In this document: piece after piece, positions 5,060-7,312 of the stretch
Numbering within the stretch: the first letter of the stretch is position 1
Layout of the letters: each line of letters starts with the position of its first letter
NCBI GenBank assembly: GCA_011046145.1
Contig: DSBA01000009.1
Location: 1-7,312, forward strand
Direction of reading: 5' to 3'
Source: Candidatus Uhrbacteria bacterium
Lineage (GTDB): Bacteria; Patescibacteriota; Patescibacteriia; CAIXNZ01
Length of the DNA stretch: 7,312 nt
The notes under the pieces: model-generated
The model's database searches: none
What the model was told of the DNA's origin: nothing
Seen by the model: the letters and a program-made list of their open reading frames with translations, nothing else
Made by a program: the position numbers and the translations under genes

Positions 5060-7048
5060 TTACAAGAGAAGAAGTCCCACAATCAATAAAGCAACGATAT
5101 TTAAAATTTTTATCATCGGATTTATGGCCGGGCCAGCAGTATCTTTATATGGATCCCCGACCGTATCACCTGTCACTGCTGCCTGATGGGCAAAAGAGCC
5201 TTTGCCGCCATAATTGCCTGATTCAATGTATTTTTTGGCATTATCCCAAGCGCCACCACCAGAAGTCATGGATATTGCTACAAATATACCAGTAATAATT
5301 GAACCGACCAATAAGCCACCCAAAGCATGCACGCCTAAACCAAAACCAACTAAAATCGGAGCCAAAACAGGAATCAAAGCTGGCACAATCATTTCTTTAA
5401 TTGCTCCTTTAGTCACAATATCAACTGTTTTGCCATAATCAGGCTTTTCCGTCCCCTGCATTATGCCTGGTTTTTCTTTAAACTGCCGCCTAACTTCATT
5501 AACAACCTCGCCCGCTGCTTTTCCAACAGCCTGCATTGATAAAGCTCCAAAATAATAAGGCAGCAAACCGCCAATAAACAAGCCGACTAAAACCCTGGGG
5601 TCATTAATGGCAAAAACAAAACCTGCTCCCAAAGCATGGGTATAATCAGCAAACAAAACTAAAGCAGCCAAAGCCGCTGAAGCAATCGCATAACCTTTGG
5701 TTACGGCTTTTGTTGTATTACCCACAGCATCTAAAGGATCTGTTATATTGCGAACTTCTTCTGGCAAACCTGCCATTTCAGCAATGCCACCGGCATTATC
5801 AGTAATTGGCCCATAAGAATCAATAGCCACAATAATACCTGCCATGGAAAGCATGGCCATGGCCGCGACTGCAACGCCATAAAGCCCGGCTAAAGCATAT
5901 GCGCCCAAAATAGCCGCGCAAATAATTATAATCGGCCAAGCAGTTGATTTCATGGATACGGCCAAGCCAGCTATAATATTAGTGCCATGGCCAGACTGCG
6001 AAGCCTTGGCAATATCTTTAACCGGCTTATATTTTGTTGAGGTATAATATTCAGTAATAATAACCATAGCTGCAGTAACTGCCAAACCGATTAAAGAAGC
6101 TAAATAAATATTCAAAACAGGCATTTGATTTTGAGAACCCATTAACCAGACAGTTGCCGGGTAAAAAGCAATTGCCGCTACAAAACCAGAAGCAATCAAG
6201 CCTTTATATAAAGCGCCCATGATATTTTTCTTGGCGCCCAAACGGATAAAAAAACTGCCAATAATCGAAGCTAATACAGAAACGCCTCCCAAAACCAAAG
6301 GGTATAATACTGCGTTTTCAAAATTAACAAAAAGCAAGCTGCCTAAAATCATGGTAGCTATAGCTGTCACAGCATAAGTTTCAAATAAATCAGCTGCCAT
6401 GCCAGCGCAATCACCGACATTATCGCCCACATTATCAGCAATCACAGCTGGATTTCTGGGATCATCTTCCGGAATGCCAGCTTCTACTTTGCCAACCAAA
6501 TCAGCTCCGACATCAGCTGCTTTAGTAAAAATACCACCACCCAGCCGAGCAAAAATGGAAATTAGAGAACCGCCAAAACCGAGACCGATTAAAGCATGCA
6601 TATCTCGAGTGATTAAATAAAAACCTGCCACGCCTAAAAGCCCCAAGCCAACCACTAAAAATCCTGTCACAGCGCCGCCTTTAACTGCCACTGCCAAAGC
6701 CTGTTTTAATCCTTTTTTAGCAGCTTCTGCTGTTCTTACATTAGCCCTGACAGAAATATTCATGCCAATATAACCAGCTAAAGCTGAAAAAACTGCGCCG
6801 ACTAAAAAACCCAAAGCAGTTAACCAGCTTAAAACCAAGCCAATTAAAACAAATAAAACCAAAGCCACTACGGCAATAGTTTTATACTGGCGGTTTAAAT
6901 AAGCCTCGGCTCCTGTCTGAATAGCCTGGGCAATTTCCTGCATTTTATCATCGCCCTTAGGCAGCCTTAAAACTAATTTAATTAAAATAAGCCCGTAAAT
7001 AATGGCTAAAATCGCGGTAATTAACGCGAAAATAATACTTGGTTCCAT
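5060..7048 (-). CDS. hppA: Membrane-bound proton-pumping pyrophosphatase, K+-independent type
   Basis: This integral membrane enzyme hydrolyses pyrophosphate and pumps protons out of the cytoplasm. All the family's substrate-site motifs are present: DVGADLVGKVE (179-189), DNVGDNVGDCAGMAADLFE (205-223), DSYGPITDNAGGIAEM (410-425), WDNAKKYIE (601-609) and GDTVGDPYKDTAGPA (627-641). The rest is about 16 hydrophobic helices, and 662 residues is a normal full length. The segment GNTTKAVT (443-450) has lysine at 447 and threonine at 450. In this family a lysine there, where K+-dependent enzymes carry alanine, marks K+-independent proton pumps. E223 in DLFETYAV sits where such pumps carry the gate glutamate. 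The start ATG at 7048 has no Shine-Dalgarno sequence: the 30 bases upstream are nearly all A and T. A strong promoter lies at 7157-7185, leaving a leader of about 100 bases. It is transcribed in the same direction as DUF5652 but 275 bases away, so it is probably a separate unit. Confidence 0.97.
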   Translation of the reverse strand: MEPSIIFALITAILAIIYGLILIKLVLRLPKGDDKMQEIAQAIQTGAEAYLNRQYKTIAVVALVLFVLIGLVLSWLTALGFLVGAVFSALAGYIGMNISVRANVRTAEAAKKGLKQALAVAVKGGAVTGFLVVGLGLLGVAGFYLITRDMHALIGLGFGGSLISIFARLGGGIFTKAADVGADLVGKVEAGIPEDDPRNPAVIADNVGDNVGDCAGMAADLFETYAVTAIATMILGSLLFVNFENAVLYPLVLGGVSVLASIIGSFFIRLGAKKNIMGALYKGLIASGFVAAIAFYPATVWLMGSQNQMPVLNIYLASLIGLAVTAAMVIITEYYTSTKYKPVKDIAKASQSGHGTNIIAGLAVSMKSTAWPIIIICAAILGAYALAGLYGVAVAAMAMLSMAGIIVAIDSYGPITDNAGGIAEMAGLPEEVRNITDPLDAVGNTTKAVTKGYAIASAALAALVLFADYTHALGAGFVFAINDPRVLVGLFIGGLLPYYFGALSMQAVGKAAGEVVNEVRRQFKEKPGIMQGTEKPDYGKTVDIVTKGAIKEMIVPALIPVLAPILVGFGLGVHALGGLLVGSIITGIFVAISMTSGGGAWDNAKKYIESGNYGGKGSFAHQAAVTGDTVGDPYKDTAGPAINPMIKILNIVALLIVGLLLL

Positions 7049-7112
7049 ACTTTAACTTTTTTTATTATTTAATTAAAAAATAAACCAAATGGCTTTTTAA
7101 ATAATTCTTTTA

Positions 7113-7165
7113 GGCTAAAATAAGCAAAAAAAGAAAAGGATTTAATACGCTCTTTTATTTTAGCC
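7113..7165. promoter_or_regulatory. 11-bp inverted repeat overlapping the hppA -10 box (possible operator)
   Basis: GGCTAAAATAA (7113-7123) and TTATTTTAGCC (7155-7165) are perfect inverted repeats, 31 bases apart. The right arm covers the hppA -10 box (7157-7162), while the left arm lies within the transcribed leader, so the two arms would not fold together in RNA. A dyad bound by a dimeric or looping regulator is one reading; chance in AT-rich DNA is another. Confidence 0.4.
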
Positions 7166-7185
7166 CGCAAAAATTCTTCTGTCAA
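7157..7185 (-). promoter_or_regulatory. Strong sigma-70-type promoter for hppA
   Basis: On the minus strand a perfect TTGACA (7185-7180) is followed by 17 bases and TAAAAT (7162-7157). The start site would be near 7150. This is the closest match to the bacterial consensus in the window. Confidence 0.75.
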
Positions 7186-7193
7186 TATAATGT

Positions 7194-7250
7194 ATAGTTA
7201 ACACCAAGGGGTTACAGATAGTATACTTAAGGGTAACACATGTTAACTAT
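7194..7250. repeat. Nested inverted repeats upstream of the right-edge transposase (probable element end)
   Basis: ATAGTTAACA (7194-7203) and TGTTAACTAT (7241-7250) are perfect 10-bp inverted repeats. Inside lie GTTAC/GTAAC (7211-7215 with 7233-7237) and an 8-bp palindrome AGTATACT (7220-7227). The three have centres within about two bases of each other. This could be a regulator site or part of the end of an insertion sequence; the true end cannot be fixed without the other end, and TG at 7191 or 7241 are both plausible. Confidence 0.5.
7198..7227 (+). promoter_or_regulatory. Candidate promoter for the right-edge gene
   Basis: TTAACA (7198-7203), an 18-base spacer and TATACT (7222-7227) lie upstream of the ATG at 7264. 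Each box is one base from consensus. The promoter sits inside the nested dyad at 7194-7250, so a protein bound to the dyad would block it. Confidence 0.4.
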
Positions 7251-7263
7251 TAAATTTAAGCAT

Positions 7264-7312
7264 ATGAATAAGACAAAATATACAAGGGAAGAACGATTTA
7301 AATGGTATAGGC
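7264..7312 (+). CDS. Start of a probable transposase (helix-turn-helix type), cut by window edge
   Basis: Sixteen codons are visible: MNKTKYTREERFKWYR, open to the window end. The pattern of a short basic start, then Y-T-(K/R)-x-E-R-x-x-W-Y, resembles the first helix of the helix-turn-helix domain that opens many IS3/IS481-type transposases. The dyad-rich DNA directly upstream fits an insertion-sequence end. No Shine-Dalgarno sequence precedes the ATG. With so few residues the family is a guess, and a DNA-binding protein of another kind is possible. Confidence 0.45.
   Translation, partial: MNKTKYTREERFKWYR

Noticed and set aside
5214..6620. Two plus-strand frames inside hppA
   Set aside because: Proline- and threonine-rich products are typical of antisense reading of Gly/Ala-rich membrane helices, and hppA is intact.

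Overview
The window looks like a piece of an AT-rich genome from the Candidate Phyla Radiation (Patescibacteria, probably a Parcubacteria-like lineage). This is inferred from three things: a small DUF5652-type membrane protein, a family I know mainly from such genomes; an unusually short SMC protein whose head is easy to recognise; and a K+-independent proton-pumping pyrophosphatase. The genes are ordinary bacterial genes. No rRNA, CRISPR array or prophage is visible.

Layout. Bases 1-242 hold, on the minus strand, the N-terminal part of a REP-associated (Y1/IS200-like) tyrosine transposase, cut by the window edge. Bases 293-834 look like one minus-strand transcription unit: a good promoter, an unrecognised 116-residue protein, a tRNA-like RNA with an encoded CCA end, and a hairpin with T-rich flanks. 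Back to back with that promoter is a plus-strand promoter for smc (976-3657), with a long hairpin in the leader. Smc has complete ATPase head halves but no recognisable hinge. Between smc and the next, convergent gene (3658-3804) lie nested palindromes that probably terminate both transcripts. Three minus-strand genes follow: a single-domain HD phosphohydrolase of the SpoT/MESH1 type (3805-4440), a DUF5652 membrane protein (4575-4784) and the membrane pyrophosphatase hppA (5060-7048). The gap between the last two (4785-5059) holds a 10-bp-period tandem repeat and a REP-like palindrome. At the right edge, a dyad-rich region with divergent promoters leads into the first 16 codons of what is probably another transposase (7264 onward, plus strand).

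How it fits together. Smc serves chromosome organisation. The HD enzyme may hydrolyse an alarmone such as (p)ppGpp. HppA recovers energy from pyrophosphate as a proton gradient. They form no obvious pathway. The window is bounded on both sides by mobile-element genes and is rich in palindromes.

The parts least explained by known families are the tRNA-like RNA and its orphan gene partner, the hinge-less SMC, the nested palindrome behind smc, and the decamer repeat upstream of the DUF5652 gene. Coordinates, motifs and base pairings were read by eye. Family assignments come from memory, without searches.
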